Origin: Sarcodiotheca gaudichaudii | Lineage: Eukaryota; Rhodophyta; Florideophyceae; Gigartinales; Solieriaceae | Length of the DNA: 64,000 nucleotides | Direction of reading: 5' to 3' | Assembly: GCA_032355985.1 (NCBI GenBank) | Contig: JAUKVZ010000006.1 | Coordinates: 186,001 to 250,000, forward strand | Part shown: positions 33,271 to 43,748 of the stretch, one piece after another | How positions within the stretch are numbered: the first letter of the stretch is position 1 | Layout of the letters: the number at the start of each line of letters is the position of its first letter | The notes under the pieces: generated by a model | Seen by the model: the letters and a program-made list of their open reading frames with translations, nothing else | What the model was told of the DNA's origin: nothing | The model's database searches: none | Made by a program: the position numbers and the translations under genes

Positions 33271-35313
33271 ATGCGCACAACACTCGCCTCGCGCTTCCTG
33301 CGATTTGTCGCGCTCACGGCGATTCTTGCTTTCGTCAGTCCCGGCGCCTTTGCCGGTCAGCAGTGCGACCCGGAGTTGATCACGTCGTTCGGCGGGATCG
33401 CCAAGGATGTCTTCATCGACGGAGATACGGCTTACGTCGCCAACGGCGACGGCGGCCTGCTCATCCTCGACATCAGTGATCCCGCAAATCCCACGTTCGT
33501 TGGTTCCGTCGACACGCCGGGTGACGCCGTCGGCGTCGCAGTCAGCGGCGATCTCGCATGTATTGCCGACACCCAGCCGGATGGCGGCCTTCGGATCATT
33601 GACATCACAGATCGTTCAGAGCCTGTGATTGTTCAATCGCTCTTCGCCAATAGATCTCTCGTAGGCGTCGTGATGAAGGACGAGATCGCGTTCGTGGCGA
33701 TCGATTTTGGAGGCGTCTCCATTGTTGACCTGAGCGATCCGGCCAATCCGGACATCCTCGGCACGATCGGCGGATCTCGGCCGAGAGAAGTCGTGGTGAA
33801 TAACGGCCTCGCTCACATCGCGTCTCTCTTTGACGGGTACATCATTGCCGATGTGAGTGATCCTGAGAGCCCCTTTGTCATCGGCTCAATCGATCTTCCT
33901 GATCCTGCATGGGGCGTCGCGCTCGACGACAACATAGCGTGCGTCTGCATTGCTGAATCCGGTCTCGCCTTCGTCGATATCACCGACCCGACAGCCCCGA
34001 CCATTGTGAGCACGATTGACAACACGCCCGGTTTTGCGCAACGCGTGGCCCTCAAAGACGGAATCGCCTTTGTCACCGATGCATACAGTCTCCAGGCGTA
34101 CAACTACTCGAGTCCGGCAAGACCCATTTTCATTGGCGCGCTGGACACACCAGGCTCACCCACGAACTTCAAACTTAGCGGAGACACCGTCTTCCTGGTG
34201 GACAGCGGATTCGGGATTCAGGTTGTGGATGTAAGCGTACCGACGATGCCATCAATGATTGGATCGCACCGCACGCCGAGCGGGATCAAGAGTCTTGCGC
34301 ACCGGGACGACTTGATCTATTACGTCTCTTCGCTCGGCAGACTCGACATTGTAAATGTGCAGGATCCGCAACGTCCGTTCATCTGCGCATCGGCGCAGGT
34401 CGAATCCAGCGTGTTCAATAAGTGCACCGTCAGTGGTGGATACGCCTATGTCACGACCACCGATTTCAAACTGCTCGTATTTGACGTGAGCCAACCATCG
34501 AGTTTGGGTATCACGCTCGTGGGGCAAGTGGATCTTCCCGGCGAGCCGGAATGCGTCGAAGTGGTCGGTGATATCGCGTGCGTCACTCAGCGGGAATCAG
34601 CCCTTCATGTGATCAATGTCAGCGATCCGACTGACCCCGCCCTGGTCGGTTCAGTGACCTTTGGCACAGAGAGCATCCCGATTGGCGCACAGGATGTGAA
34701 AGTCATCGACAATCTCGCGTATGTAGCGGGTGATTATCACGGCGGCCTGCAGATTGTCGATATCAGTGATCCGACGGATCCCATCATCATCGGCGGTATG
34801 AATACCCCGGGCAGCGCCTACGGCGTCGACGTAGTTGGCGATCTGGCATTCATCGCGGATTTCAACGAAGGCCTGCAGATCCTGGATGTCTCGGATCCCA
34901 CCAACCCTGTCATCATTGGGGCCGAGGACTCAGTCGGCGGCTTAGTCGTGGAAGTGACTGGCGCCATCGCGTACGTCGCAGGTGGTGGGAGCAGGGTCGA
35001 CATTCTGGATGTCGCGAATCCTTCGAATCCTGTGCTCATCGGCGACTTCATCCCGGGTGACAGAGCCTGGCATCTCGAAGCAGACGGCGGACTGGTTTAC
35101 ATAGGCGCGGGAACCTCCGGCCTACAGATCGTGAATGTTTCCACCTGCTTCGAATCAACTGACCTCAACGGCGATGGCTTCACAAACGCCTTCGATCTCG
35201 CGCTGCTCATCGGAAGCTGGGGCCCCAACCCCGGACATCCCGCAGACATCGATCGCGACGGCGTCGTCGGCGCTTCAGACCTCGCCAACCTCCTCGGCAA
35301 CTGGCTGCAGTAA
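33271..35313 (+). CDS. Secreted LVIVD-repeat beta-propeller protein with C-terminal dockerin-like domain
   Basis: A 680-residue exported protein. ATG 33271 starts a signal peptide (MRTTLASRFLRFVALTAILA, ending GAFAG). About 13 LVIVD-type repeats of roughly 42-45 residues follow, each with a version of LLILDISDPANPTFVGSVDT and a GVAVSGDLACIA strand. They probably build one or two beta-propellers. Residues about 632-680 form a dockerin-like pair of calcium loops (DLNGDGFTNAFDLALLIGSW and DIDRDGVVGASDLANLLGNW). Dockerin-like ends on planctomycete secreted proteins suggest surface assembly, but no matching scaffold is here apart from the cohesin-like region of the protease at 20510. Function unknown. 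Confidence 0.82.
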   Translation: MRTTLASRFLRFVALTAILAFVSPGAFAGQQCDPELITSFGGIAKDVFIDGDTAYVANGDGGLLILDISDPANPTFVGSVDTPGDAVGVAVSGDLACIADTQPDGGLRIIDITDRSEPVIVQSLFANRSLVGVVMKDEIAFVAIDFGGVSIVDLSDPANPDILGTIGGSRPREVVVNNGLAHIASLFDGYIIADVSDPESPFVIGSIDLPDPAWGVALDDNIACVCIAESGLAFVDITDPTAPTIVSTIDNTPGFAQRVALKDGIAFVTDAYSLQAYNYSSPARPIFIGALDTPGSPTNFKLSGDTVFLVDSGFGIQVVDVSVPTMPSMIGSHRTPSGIKSLAHRDDLIYYVSSLGRLDIVNVQDPQRPFICASAQVESSVFNKCTVSGGYAYVTTTDFKLLVFDVSQPSSLGITLVGQVDLPGEPECVEVVGDIACVTQRESALHVINVSDPTDPALVGSVTFGTESIPIGAQDVKVIDNLAYVAGDYHGGLQIVDISDPTDPIIIGGMNTPGSAYGVDVVGDLAFIADFNEGLQILDVSDPTNPVIIGAEDSVGGLVVEVTGAIAYVAGGGSRVDILDVANPSNPVLIGDFIPGDRAWHLEADGGLVYIGAGTSGLQIVNVSTCFESTDLNGDGFTNAFDLALLIGSWGPNPGHPADIDRDGVVGASDLANLLGNWLQ

Positions 35314-35352
35314 TTGCTGATGAACGGCGCTTCGCGCTCTGGATGATGACGC

Positions 35353-36777
35353 TCAAAACCGCGTCAATAACCGAAAGCCCAGCACCACGCCCTCATCCAG
35401 ATCATCCGTCGGCGGCTGCACGAACTGCAGATCCACCGTCAGGCCCGTCGCCGGCGTCAGTGCGACGTTGTAGAACGCCTCAAACCCCTGCGCCGAGCTG
35501 TTCAGATCCGCCGCGCTCGAAAGACGGGTCGTCTGCACCTGGTTGTAGTAGTAGCCGAAGCCGAACGAATCCTGCTCGCGATGCGGAATCAAGCCGCGTC
35601 CGCCGATGCCGACGCTGAAGGCCAGCTCAATCGGATTCGTATCGTCATCCGCCCAGCCGAAGCGAGTGAAGACGCCAATGCCTCGCATGTTCGGCGTCAA
35701 TCCCGAAAGATCCAGCGGCTTGGCCTTCTCACCCTCCGCCGGCGCTTCCGTCCACAGATACTGCCAGGCGCTGATCGACATCGACCATGAATCATCCGAA
35801 TCCGGCCGCGGCACGAGTTCGTTGTTGTCATTACGAACAAAGCGCCGCCCGATCGTGCGAAACTCATTGTCCCACGCGTACGAGCCATTGATATTAAACC
35901 CGCCCGGCAGATCGCCCAGCCGATACTGCGCCTGGAAGCTGCCCGATGCCGTCCATCCTTCGCCGAAGTCGCTGAAGCCCGAAGTCGTGGATGAATCGGA
36001 TGTATTCATGATCGCCGCGGACATCGTGATCCACGGAATCGGCTGCACGATGAAGCCGCCGCCCAGCGTGCTGTAAGGCACCGTCACCAGCACGACGGGG
36101 CTGAATACGAAGTTCAGATTCTGAAACTGCGCCATGCCTCGGCCGGCCGCAAACGCATTCGGATCGCCATCCAATGTGTCGAACTTGCCGAGGAAGATCG
36201 CAAACGTGTCGGAGAAATACTGCGTGTACGACAGCGTCGTGATCGCCAGCGGAATCTCCTCCTGCGGCTCATTCGTCGGCGGCAGGAAGAAGTTCGTATC
36301 AACCGGCAGGATCGAGCCCGCCTCGCTATTAACCGAGTTGCCGAAGCGCGACTGCCCACGCACCTCAACCAGCGCGCCATCCAGCACACCCATGCGCATC
36401 AGGTCAAATGACAGGTTGTAGTCCATCGTGTTGCCCCACACGGTGGTCTCATCGTGCCCGCCATCAAGCACCGACTCGACAGTCGACACCCAGTCGATGT
36501 TGAACTGAACGCCGTCGTTCGCAAGCTTCGTCCGCGCGCCGCCCAGATCGCCCAGCAGCCACTGGCGCTCGGTGAAACCGCCCGCGTAATCGGGAATGGG
36601 CAGAATGCCCTTGCTGGCCGGCTTGTCGGCCGGCGCATCCGCCTTCGCAGCGTCGGTCGCGGACGCCTTGTCCGGCGCTGTCGTATCCGAAGAGTGCTGT
36701 GCAGTCGCACGCTGGCCCGCGATCGCGCACAATCCGGCGCAGGCGACGACTGTGAAATTGCAGAATCTCAAACGCAT
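35353..36777 (-). CDS. OprB-type carbohydrate-selective porin
   Basis: A 474-residue outer-membrane barrel. ATG 36777 has GGAGG 11 bases upstream and begins a signal peptide (MRLRFCNFTVVACAGLCAIA, ending ATAQ). After an Ala/Asp/Lys-rich linker comes the OprB start (ERQWLLGDLGGARTKLANDGVQF), then regular strands such as FAIFLGKFDTLDGDPNAFA and the end FYNVALTPATGLTVDLQFVQ, closing with a terminal Phe. OprB porins admit sugars. Longer starts would extend through a region without a signal peptide. It converges with the LVIVD gene. Confidence 0.85.
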   Translation of the reverse strand: MRLRFCNFTVVACAGLCAIAGQRATAQHSSDTTAPDKASATDAAKADAPADKPASKGILPIPDYAGGFTERQWLLGDLGGARTKLANDGVQFNIDWVSTVESVLDGGHDETTVWGNTMDYNLSFDLMRMGVLDGALVEVRGQSRFGNSVNSEAGSILPVDTNFFLPPTNEPQEEIPLAITTLSYTQYFSDTFAIFLGKFDTLDGDPNAFAAGRGMAQFQNLNFVFSPVVLVTVPYSTLGGGFIVQPIPWITMSAAIMNTSDSSTTSGFSDFGEGWTASGSFQAQYRLGDLPGGFNINGSYAWDNEFRTIGRRFVRNDNNELVPRPDSDDSWSMSISAWQYLWTEAPAEGEKAKPLDLSGLTPNMRGIGVFTRFGWADDDTNPIELAFSVGIGGRGLIPHREQDSFGFGYYYNQVQTTRLSSAADLNSSAQGFEAFYNVALTPATGLTVDLQFVQPPTDDLDEGVVLGFRLLTRF

Positions 36778-37037
36778 GGCGGGTAGAGCCTCCGACTGGC
36801 GGGTCCTTCTCAGGCGCACAATACGAGCGCGGCCGCAATCGCCATTGGCAGCATCCTGGCTCGATGAGCTGCAAATATGGTGAAACCGTGCGCTGTCGAT
36901 GACATCGTGTGCCCTCCTGTCCGTGTGGATCGGCGCCATCATAAACGGCAGGCCGCTCGCCCTGCAGGTGATCGACAGATCCTGACATGGCGAGCGCCTG
37001 GGCGACGCTTCTGCGTCCAGGCCACTATTCTTGACCC

Positions 37038-38462
37038 ATGATGAACCCGATCCAACTTGTCGTGGTGATGGCTCTGGCCGCGAGCGTCACCTGCGGCTGC
37101 GCTTCACATCATCCAGCTCAACCGTCACAGGCAGTGTCACAGCCGGACGCCATCCGCAGCATCGGTCAGGGCGCTGTCGATGACGATGGCGTCGTCGGCC
37201 TCTCCATCGCAGTCGCTGTCGATGGTGAGATCATCTTCGCCGACGGGTTCGGATTCACCGATGCGGCCGGCAGCCAGCGAGCATCCGCGTGGACGATCTA
37301 CGACATCGCGTCCGTCGGCAAGCAGTTCACGGCCGCCGCCATCATGCGACTGATCGACGAGGGCAGGCTTTCGCTCGATGATCGGATTCGTGACATCGTC
37401 CCGGAAACGCCGGCGCATTTCCCGAACGCGACGATTCGCGAGCTGCTCAATCACACCTCCGGTTTCGTCGGAGGAAGACTTGACGAGCTGAATCCGCCGC
37501 CCGGCCTCGATCAGGCGCGATCCGGGATGGAAGTGCTGCAGGATGTCGAACTCATGGAAGGACGAACGCTGTATGCCCCGTCAGAGACATGGGTGTACTG
37601 CAATCCGGGCTATCTCATGCTTGGTGTCGTCGTCGAAGTTGTCTCGGGACGGCCCTATGCGGACTTCATCCAGAATGAACTCCTTCGGCCCGCCGGCATC
37701 ACAACGATGACAGTCGGCCGGCGCGCCCCCGGCCCGATCATGTCCCAATCTCTGCAACGAACCGAAGAAGGCGTGCGGCCCGTGCCTTTCATTCATATGT
37801 CCGTCTACGGAGGACAGGGATCCGTGTGCAGCAGCGTCGTCGATCTGCTCGCCTGGGAAGCGGCGCTGGATGGTGGCCGCATCATCAGCGCTGCATCACT
37901 CAGGAAGTTCAGATCACCGGCGCAGGTGACGGGGAAGACTTCGACTGTGAGCGTTCCCTACGGCATGGCCCAGCGCATGGGCGCCCTCGGCGGCTACAGC
38001 AAAGTGGGTCACACCGGCACCTTCGATGGCGGCTCCGCAGCGCTTGCGCATTACCCGGACGCAGGGCTCACGATCGCGGTCGTGACAAACACGCGCGGCA
38101 AGGGCATTCCCCATGCGCTGTCCATCGAAGGCGATGTCGCCCGGGTCATGCTCGGAGTGAACCATGTCGATCCGATGGTCCAGCGACAGCCGATTACAAG
38201 TGTAGACCAGCGGCGCATCGAAGGCGCCTACGGCGATGAGCTCGACTATCGCGCGACGGTCGGCGACAATGACATCCTGATCATCTCCAGAAAGGGCAAG
38301 GAGATCGGGCGCCTGGCGCACACGGGCGACTTGTCTTTCCGGTATATCGCACAGCCGCAGAACCGGGAATGGTTCGTTCTCGATGGCGACAGCGCGGGCT
38401 GGTGGATGTACGAATCCAACGGCTTCCTGATGGAAGTCATTCGAAGGTCGGACGAGCAGTAA
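37038..38462 (+). CDS. Serine hydrolase of the beta-lactamase class C / AmpH family, lipoprotein
   Basis: A 474-residue exported enzyme. The signal peptide ends in a lipobox-like TCGC. Catalytic motifs of the class C beta-lactamase/DD-peptidase fold are present: SVGK (S92, K95), YCNPGY for the YxN motif at about 192, and HTG at about residue 326. A C-terminal beta-rich domain (about 375-470) is typical of the wider family of peptidases and esterases. The substrate cannot be told; a peptidase or esterase is more likely than a true beta-lactamase. It converges with the DUF1579 gene, with only 4 bases between stops. Confidence 0.85.
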   Translation: MMNPIQLVVVMALAASVTCGCASHHPAQPSQAVSQPDAIRSIGQGAVDDDGVVGLSIAVAVDGEIIFADGFGFTDAAGSQRASAWTIYDIASVGKQFTAAAIMRLIDEGRLSLDDRIRDIVPETPAHFPNATIRELLNHTSGFVGGRLDELNPPPGLDQARSGMEVLQDVELMEGRTLYAPSETWVYCNPGYLMLGVVVEVVSGRPYADFIQNELLRPAGITTMTVGRRAPGPIMSQSLQRTEEGVRPVPFIHMSVYGGQGSVCSSVVDLLAWEAALDGGRIISAASLRKFRSPAQVTGKTSTVSVPYGMAQRMGALGGYSKVGHTGTFDGGSAALAHYPDAGLTIAVVTNTRGKGIPHALSIEGDVARVMLGVNHVDPMVQRQPITSVDQRRIEGAYGDELDYRATVGDNDILIISRKGKEIGRLAHTGDLSFRYIAQPQNREWFVLDGDSAGWWMYESNGFLMEVIRRSDEQ

Positions 38463-38466
38463 TCAG

Positions 38467-38949
38467 TCAGCTCGTGCGTGTGTAAATCGCGCGCATGAAC
38501 TCATTCCACGATCCATCGTCCTGCTTGAACTGCGATCGCATCTCGCGAACGCCGTCTTCTCTGAGCACGACGATGTCCTGATACGTCGCCATCTGCTTCG
38601 GATCCGAACAGCTCGGCCCCGTTGTATTCAGTGTCAGCGTCGTTCGCGCCGCATCCAGTTCGCCCTCATAGACGAACATCGAGGCCATGATGGTGCAGAT
38701 CCACGAGCCGATGAACTTGCTTTTGTCCGGGTCGTAGCCGATCGTCAGCAGCGCATTCATCATCCCGCCGCCGGGAACCTCGCCTTCCATGTCGCCCTGC
38801 ACCCACAGGTCGCCGAACTTGCGCACGGTTTCCTTCCCGGTCGAGCGCATCGGCTCCTTGCCCGGCTCGGGCGTACACACACTCTCAAAAGTCCACTCGC
38901 CGACGAGTCGCTGCAGCCACTCATGTTCAGGTGCGGGGTCGCTGTTCAT
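38467..38949 (-). CDS. DUF1579 family protein
   Basis: A 160-residue protein of the lipocalin-like DUF1579 family, function unknown. Typical features are EHEWLQRLVGEWTFE near the start and LTIGYDPDKSKFIGSWI in the middle. ATG 38949 has a GGAGGGGA site at good spacing. It has no signal peptide. Confidence 0.82.
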   Translation of the reverse strand: MNSDPAPEHEWLQRLVGEWTFESVCTPEPGKEPMRSTGKETVRKFGDLWVQGDMEGEVPGGGMMNALLTIGYDPDKSKFIGSWICTIMASMFVYEGELDAARTTLTLNTTGPSCSDPKQMATYQDIVVLREDGVREMRSQFKQDDGSWNEFMRAIYTRTS

Positions 38950-39047
38950 GTGATCTCCCCTCCGCAGATGGCGAAACCGGGCGCGAATACGGCTGAATAC
39001 GTTATCAGATCCGATGGATTGAGACCGCGCCTCACGCCCGCTCGTCG

Positions 39048-39569
39048 CTAGACGAACACCGCCACGATGAGAATCACACCCACAAGCCCCGCGATCGTCG
39101 ACTTGATCACGATCGCAATCGCCCGCCCTTGCGCAGCGCTTCCGCCCACGCGCATCGCATCCCGCCACGGTCGATCCGCCTTCGTGCGCTCCGCAATCAT
39201 CGCGAAGAAGCCTGCGCCCGCGATCGCGCCGATGATCGCGCCCACGATCGGAATGGGAATCAGAATCTGACCGGCAATCACGCCGATCAGCCCGCCCACG
39301 ATCGCCATCAACATCGCGCGCTTCGAGCCCCCGGCCCGCTTGGCCGCGGCGCCGCTCGCCACCACTTCAATCACCTCGCCCGCCGTCGCCAGCACGACTG
39401 CGATGATGAATGGCGTCCATGAGAACAGCTCCGGCTGCCACCACCATGCGCCGAACGCCGCCGCAATCAGCATCCACACACCGGGGAGCCCGACCACGGC
39501 CATCGCCATGGCCAGCAGCGTCATCACGCCCAGACCGACGCCGATCGAAATGGTGATAAACATTTCCAT
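39048..39569 (-). CDS. DUF456 family membrane protein
   Basis: A 173-residue protein with about four or five hydrophobic helices and the glycine-rich DUF456 core (AIVGGLIGVIAGQILIPIPI, GAIIGAIAGAGFFAMIAE). Small conserved-family membrane protein of unknown function. It lies 74 bases downstream of smc on the same strand and may share its transcript. Confidence 0.8.
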   Translation of the reverse strand: MEMFITISIGVGLGVMTLLAMAMAVVGLPGVWMLIAAAFGAWWWQPELFSWTPFIIAVVLATAGEVIEVVASGAAAKRAGGSKRAMLMAIVGGLIGVIAGQILIPIPIVGAIIGAIAGAGFFAMIAERTKADRPWRDAMRVGGSAAQGRAIAIVIKSTIAGLVGVILIVAVFV

Positions 39570-39643
39570 GCCGCAGACCGCTCAGCGCAGGATCTCCCGT
39601 GCCGCATCTTCTTGGGATTTCACGAGCGCCGCGTTCGGACGAC

Positions 39644-42600
39644 TCAGCCAGTCGAGCTTTCCACCGGCTCAGGCGCATCCTCGCGCATCTGCGCCAGCTT
39701 TGATCGGACGGAGCCATTCGTCGGCGCCGCCTCAGGCTCGGGAGATGTTTCCTGCTTCGTCTTCTTCGGCTTCGCATCCGCCTTGATGGCGCCATTGGAT
39801 GACACCTGATCCAGGCGCACGCTGACACGCGTCGACACGCCGCGCTCCTGCATGGTCACGCCATACAGCTGATCCGCGGCCTGCATCGTGCGCTTGTGAT
39901 GCGTGATGATGATCAAGTGGCTCGTGTCGGTGAACTTCTTCACCGTCTCGCAGAAGCGACCGACATTCGCCTCATCCAGCGCCGCATCAACTTCGTCCAG
40001 CACGCAGAAGGGCGAAGGCTTCGATTCGAAGATCGCCAGCAGCAGCGCGACGGCCGTCAGCGCCTTTTCACCACCGGAAAGCTGACTGATCGAACGCGGC
40101 TCCTTGCCCGGAGGCTTGGCGCGAACTTCCACGCCGCTTTCGAGCCAGTCGATCTCGCCCGTCTCCGGATCCGGCATGAGGCGCACCTCGGCGCGCCCGC
40201 CGCCGAAGAGCTTGCGGAACATGCCATCCGATCCGGCGAAGTTCGCCTGGATCGCCTCGAAGGACTCCTTGAATCGCTGCTCGCTCGCGATCGAAAGCTT
40301 CTCGATCAGATCCTCAAGGTTGATGCGCGCCTCGTCGATATCCGCGACCTGCTGAATCAGATCCTCGTTCCGCTCCTCAAGCTGCGTCTCTTCCTCGATC
40401 GCATCGAGATTCACATTGCCCAGCTTCTTGATCTGCGCCCGAAGCTCTTCAATCTCCGCCTGCGTCGTTGATGGATCAATCGGCGCCACATCGCCATCGG
40501 CCATCAGCTCGACATACGCGCTGCGCTCGGCGTTGAGGTCAAGATTCACATCTTCAAACGCGCGCTGCTCGACGGCCTCACGCTTCACTTCGATCTCGCG
40601 CCGATTGATCTCAAAGTCATGCCACTCGCGCTCGATCGATCGCATCCCCTCTCGCGCTTCATTCAGTGACTCTGCGAGCGACTGCGCCTGACGATCAGAT
40701 TCCGCCAACCGTTCGGCCATGCCGCCGATCTGCGTTGCGGCCTCCTTCGCAAGCGCGATCGCCTGCTGCGCCTCGACTTCCGCCTGATCAATCGCCTCGC
40801 GCCGCTCGGCCACGCGCGCCTCATGGCGCCGAAGCTCGTCGCGCGTCTGATCCGCCGTCGCCGAAAGCTCCTCATGCTCGGCGCTGGTGCGACGAAGCTC
40901 GCCTTCCATATGGCGAAGCTGATCGGCGCACTGGCTCGACGACACCTTCGCGGCCGTCAGATCCTCCGTCGCCTGATGCAGCTCGCGTTCGCGTTCGGCC
41001 AGCGATTCCTCAGCCTGCTCGGCCATCTTCGTCTGCTCGGCATGCAGCCGATGCAGCGAGTTCGCCTTCTCTTCCAGATCCGCCTGATCCGTCCGCAGCG
41101 CCGCGGAGCGCTCGACCAGCGACTGAATCTCATCCTGCTGCCGCGCCAGATCGCGATCGGCCCGCGTAATCTCGCCGCCGATGCGCTCCAGCGCCGACTC
41201 AGCCATCACAAGCGATCGCTGCTCATTGGCCAGACGCTTTCGCTGCTCGGTGCGAGCCAGATCGATCTGCTCCCACTGCTCGCCCAATGCCGCCAGATCC
41301 TTGCGATCCCGCTCGATCGCCGCATCCAGCTTCGCAAGCTCCGCCTGCAGCTCGCTCAGTTCGCTCGTGCGCTGCAGGATGCCGGCGCCATCCTCTTCAC
41401 CAGCCGCGTGCGGCCCGGCGATGATGCGGCCATCCGCCTCCAGCACTTCACCCGCCGGCGTCACGAATCGTGCGCCGGGCGCCCGCCCGGTGGCTCGAAG
41501 CATCAGCGCCGCATCCAGATCCGGCGCGATATACGTCGAACCCAGCAGCCGCTCCAGCGCGCCCGCGGCGCGTTCATCAACGTCCGCTGCATCCAGCACG
41601 CGCATCACGCGGCCCAGCGACTCCGTTTCAATCGGCGACTGCGATCGCGCCAGCGCTCCGTCAGCATTCGTGCGCTCGATGAACGTCACGCGCCCGGGAA
41701 GCTCCGCAAGCGCGCCCGCATCAATCATCCGATGCGTCGAATCAATCAGCAGCGCCTGCAGATTGCCGCCCAGCGCCGCTTCCACGGCGGCCGCATGCGA
41801 CGCATCCGTCTTGATCAGATCCGCAAGCGGCGCAATGACCGGGCTGAAGACGCTCTCCTCACCCTCGACGTCGCGGCGTTCAAGCACCTCACGCACCGCA
41901 TCGCCCAGGCCGGCGCGCGATTCGATCAGCTCCGTCAGCGCATCGCCGCGCGTTGAACTGGCGATCCGCTGCCGCTCCAGCGTCGTCAATCGCTCAGAAG
42001 CTTCTTCCTGTGTCGATGAAAGCGCGGCCGCCGATCGATCGGAGGATTCAATCTCCTCTTCCAGACTTCGCACGGACGCCTTCAGTGTGTCGATGCGTTG
42101 CGCGTGCTCATCGCGCTGGCCGTCCAGACGCTCGCGCTCCTCGCGCGTCTCATTCATCGTCGCGCGAATGCGCTCGGCATCCTCGCCCATCAACGTGATG
42201 CGCTGATGCTCCGACTCGATGCGGCTGATCAGCCCCGTCCGGTCGCGATCGATATTCGCGCACGCGGCCTTCAGCTCCATCAGCCGCGCCCGATCGTCCG
42301 CCATCTCCGTCTGAATCCGCGCCTTGCGCTCCGTCACAGCCGCAAGACGCTCCTCCGCCTCCTTGACGCCGGATTCCAGTCGTGCGCACTCGGCGCGATG
42401 CGATTCGGCAAGCTCCGAAAGCTCATCCGCGCGGGAGATCAGCTCCTCAAGACGCTTCCGCTCGACCTCGCTCTGCTGCAGTGTTTCCTCAGCCGATCGC
42501 TCCAGCAGACCCTTGCGCTCACGAGCCGTGTGGGCGCGATGCTCGGCGCTGGTCTTTTGCGACTCCAGATCCCGATGCTCGGCGACCAGATCATGCCGCG

Positions 42601-43555
42601 CCAGATCCGCTTCCTGCTTCTGCGATTCGATCTGCTCCACTTCGCCCGCGGCGTCATTGCGCTGCGTCGAAAGCTCCTGCAGGCGCGATGTCAGCTCATC
42701 CAGCTTCGTCAGCAGCGTGTGATGCTGATGAAAGGCATGCGCCATCTTCAGGCCGCGCAGCTGCACATCCAGCGTCTTGAACTTCCGCGCTCGCGCCGCC
42801 TGACCCTTGACGATGCGCAGACGCCGTTCCGTGGATTGAAGCTGCTCGCGCACGCGCACAAGATTCACTTCCGTCCGCTCAAGCTTTCGCTGCGCCTCAA
42901 TGCGCCGCACCTTGAACTTGGCGATGCCCGCGGCTTCTTCGAAAATCGTGCGCCGCTCAGAGGGCGACGCCAGCAGCATGGAGTCAACCTTGCCCTGCTC
43001 GATGATCGAATACGCATCGGCGCCGACGCCCGTATCCAGGAAGAGATCGCGAATGTCGCGCAGACGCGCCTTCTTGCCGTTGATCAGATACAGACTCGTG
43101 CCGTCGCGATACAGCCGCCGCTCGACATCCACCTGCTCGGTGTTGATCGGCAGCGCCCGGATGCGCCCATGCCCGTCGCTGTGCGCCGTCGCTGTGTCAG
43201 TCTTCGTCTCCTGGGCGTCGTCATCCAGTCCAAGCTCGCGCATCGCAAGGCGCTCGGAAGCGGCGCTGGCGTGCGGCTCGGACTGATCGATGTAGGGATT
43301 GTCGAAGGTCAGCGTGACACTCGCCATGCCCGTCGGCTTGCGGCCGGCGCTGCCCGCGAAGATGACATCCGCCATCTCCTTGGAGCGCAAGGACTTGGCG
43401 GAGCGCTCGCCCAGCACCCACTTGATCGCATCGACGACATTGGACTTGCCGCAGCCATTGGGCCCGACAATCCCCGTGATCGGAGCGTCGAACGTGAACT
43501 CGGTTCGGTCCGCGAAGGACTTGAAACCGACAAGCGTCATCTTGGCCAAACGCAT
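39644..43555 (-). CDS. smc: Chromosome segregation protein SMC
   Basis: A 1303-residue condensin ATPase. The N-terminal head has [11 protein letters not shown] and Walker [10 protein letters not shown]. Two long coiled coils surround a hinge at about residues 520-680, and the C-terminal head has the signature [17 protein letters not shown] and Walker [19 protein letters not shown]-driven loop extrusion by SMC with ScpA/ScpB compacts and separates chromosomes; neither partner gene is nearby. ATG 43555 ([14 protein letters not shown]) fits the family start and has GGAGG 11 bases upstream; ATG 43573 adds six residues and also has a GGAAGG site. A proline/charged tail of about 50 residues extends past the usual end. 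Confidence 0.95.
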   Translation of the reverse strand: MRLAKMTLVGFKSFADRTEFTFDAPITGIVGPNGCGKSNVVDAIKWVLGERSAKSLRSKEMADVIFAGSAGRKPTGMASVTLTFDNPYIDQSEPHASAASERLAMRELGLDDDAQETKTDTATAHSDGHGRIRALPINTEQVDVERRLYRDGTSLYLINGKKARLRDIRDLFLDTGVGADAYSIIEQGKVDSMLLASPSERRTIFEEAAGIAKFKVRRIEAQRKLERTEVNLVRVREQLQSTERRLRIVKGQAARARKFKTLDVQLRGLKMAHAFHQHHTLLTKLDELTSRLQELSTQRNDAAGEVEQIESQKQEADLARHDLVAEHRDLESQKTSAEHRAHTARERKGLLERSAEETLQQSEVERKRLEELISRADELSELAESHRAECARLESGVKEAEERLAAVTERKARIQTEMADDRARLMELKAACANIDRDRTGLISRIESEHQRITLMGEDAERIRATMNETREERERLDGQRDEHAQRIDTLKASVRSLEEEIESSDRSAAALSSTQEEASERLTTLERQRIASSTRGDALTELIESRAGLGDAVREVLERRDVEGEESVFSPVIAPLADLIKTDASHAAAVEAALGGNLQALLIDSTHRMIDAGALAELPGRVTFIERTNADGALARSQSPIETESLGRVMRVLDAADVDERAAGALERLLGSTYIAPDLDAALMLRATGRAPGARFVTPAGEVLEADGRIIAGPHAAGEEDGAGILQRTSELSELQAELAKLDAAIERDRKDLAALGEQWEQIDLARTEQRKRLANEQRSLVMAESALERIGGEITRADRDLARQQDEIQSLVERSAALRTDQADLEEKANSLHRLHAEQTKMAEQAEESLAERERELHQATEDLTAAKVSSSQCADQLRHMEGELRRTSAEHEELSATADQTRDELRRHEARVAERREAIDQAEVEAQQAIALAKEAATQIGGMAERLAESDRQAQSLAESLNEAREGMRSIEREWHDFEINRREIEVKREAVEQRAFEDVNLDLNAERSAYVELMADGDVAPIDPSTTQAEIEELRAQIKKLGNVNLDAIEEETQLEERNEDLIQQVADIDEARINLEDLIEKLSIASEQRFKESFEAIQANFAGSDGMFRKLFGGGRAEVRLMPDPETGEIDWLESGVEVRAKPPGKEPRSISQLSGGEKALTAVALLLAIFESKPSPFCVLDEVDAALDEANVGRFCETVKKFTDTSHLIIITHHKRTMQAADQLYGVTMQERGVSTRVSVRLDQVSSNGAIKADAKPKKTKQETSPEPEAAPTNGSVRSKLAQMREDAPEPVESSTG

Positions 43556-43748
43556 CAAGGGAGAGACCTCCATGTCGTCCTTCCACGCGCCCGCCCGATC
43601 AACAGATCAGGCGCCGGGCGGAAGGCCCCGTTCGGCTCCTCCATGAGCCGGCTCAGCGAAGGCGCAGACGTCCTGCATGCCGCGCGATCGAGGCAGTATG
43701 ACCCCGGCTCACGCTGGGCACAACAGATCGTCTCGCCGCTCCTCATTC

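Noticed and set aside
32708-33379. Open frame of about 220 codons after nrdJ
   Set aside because: It crosses a terminator and several stable hairpins and has an Arg/Ser/Pro-rich composition expected of non-coding GC-rich DNA.
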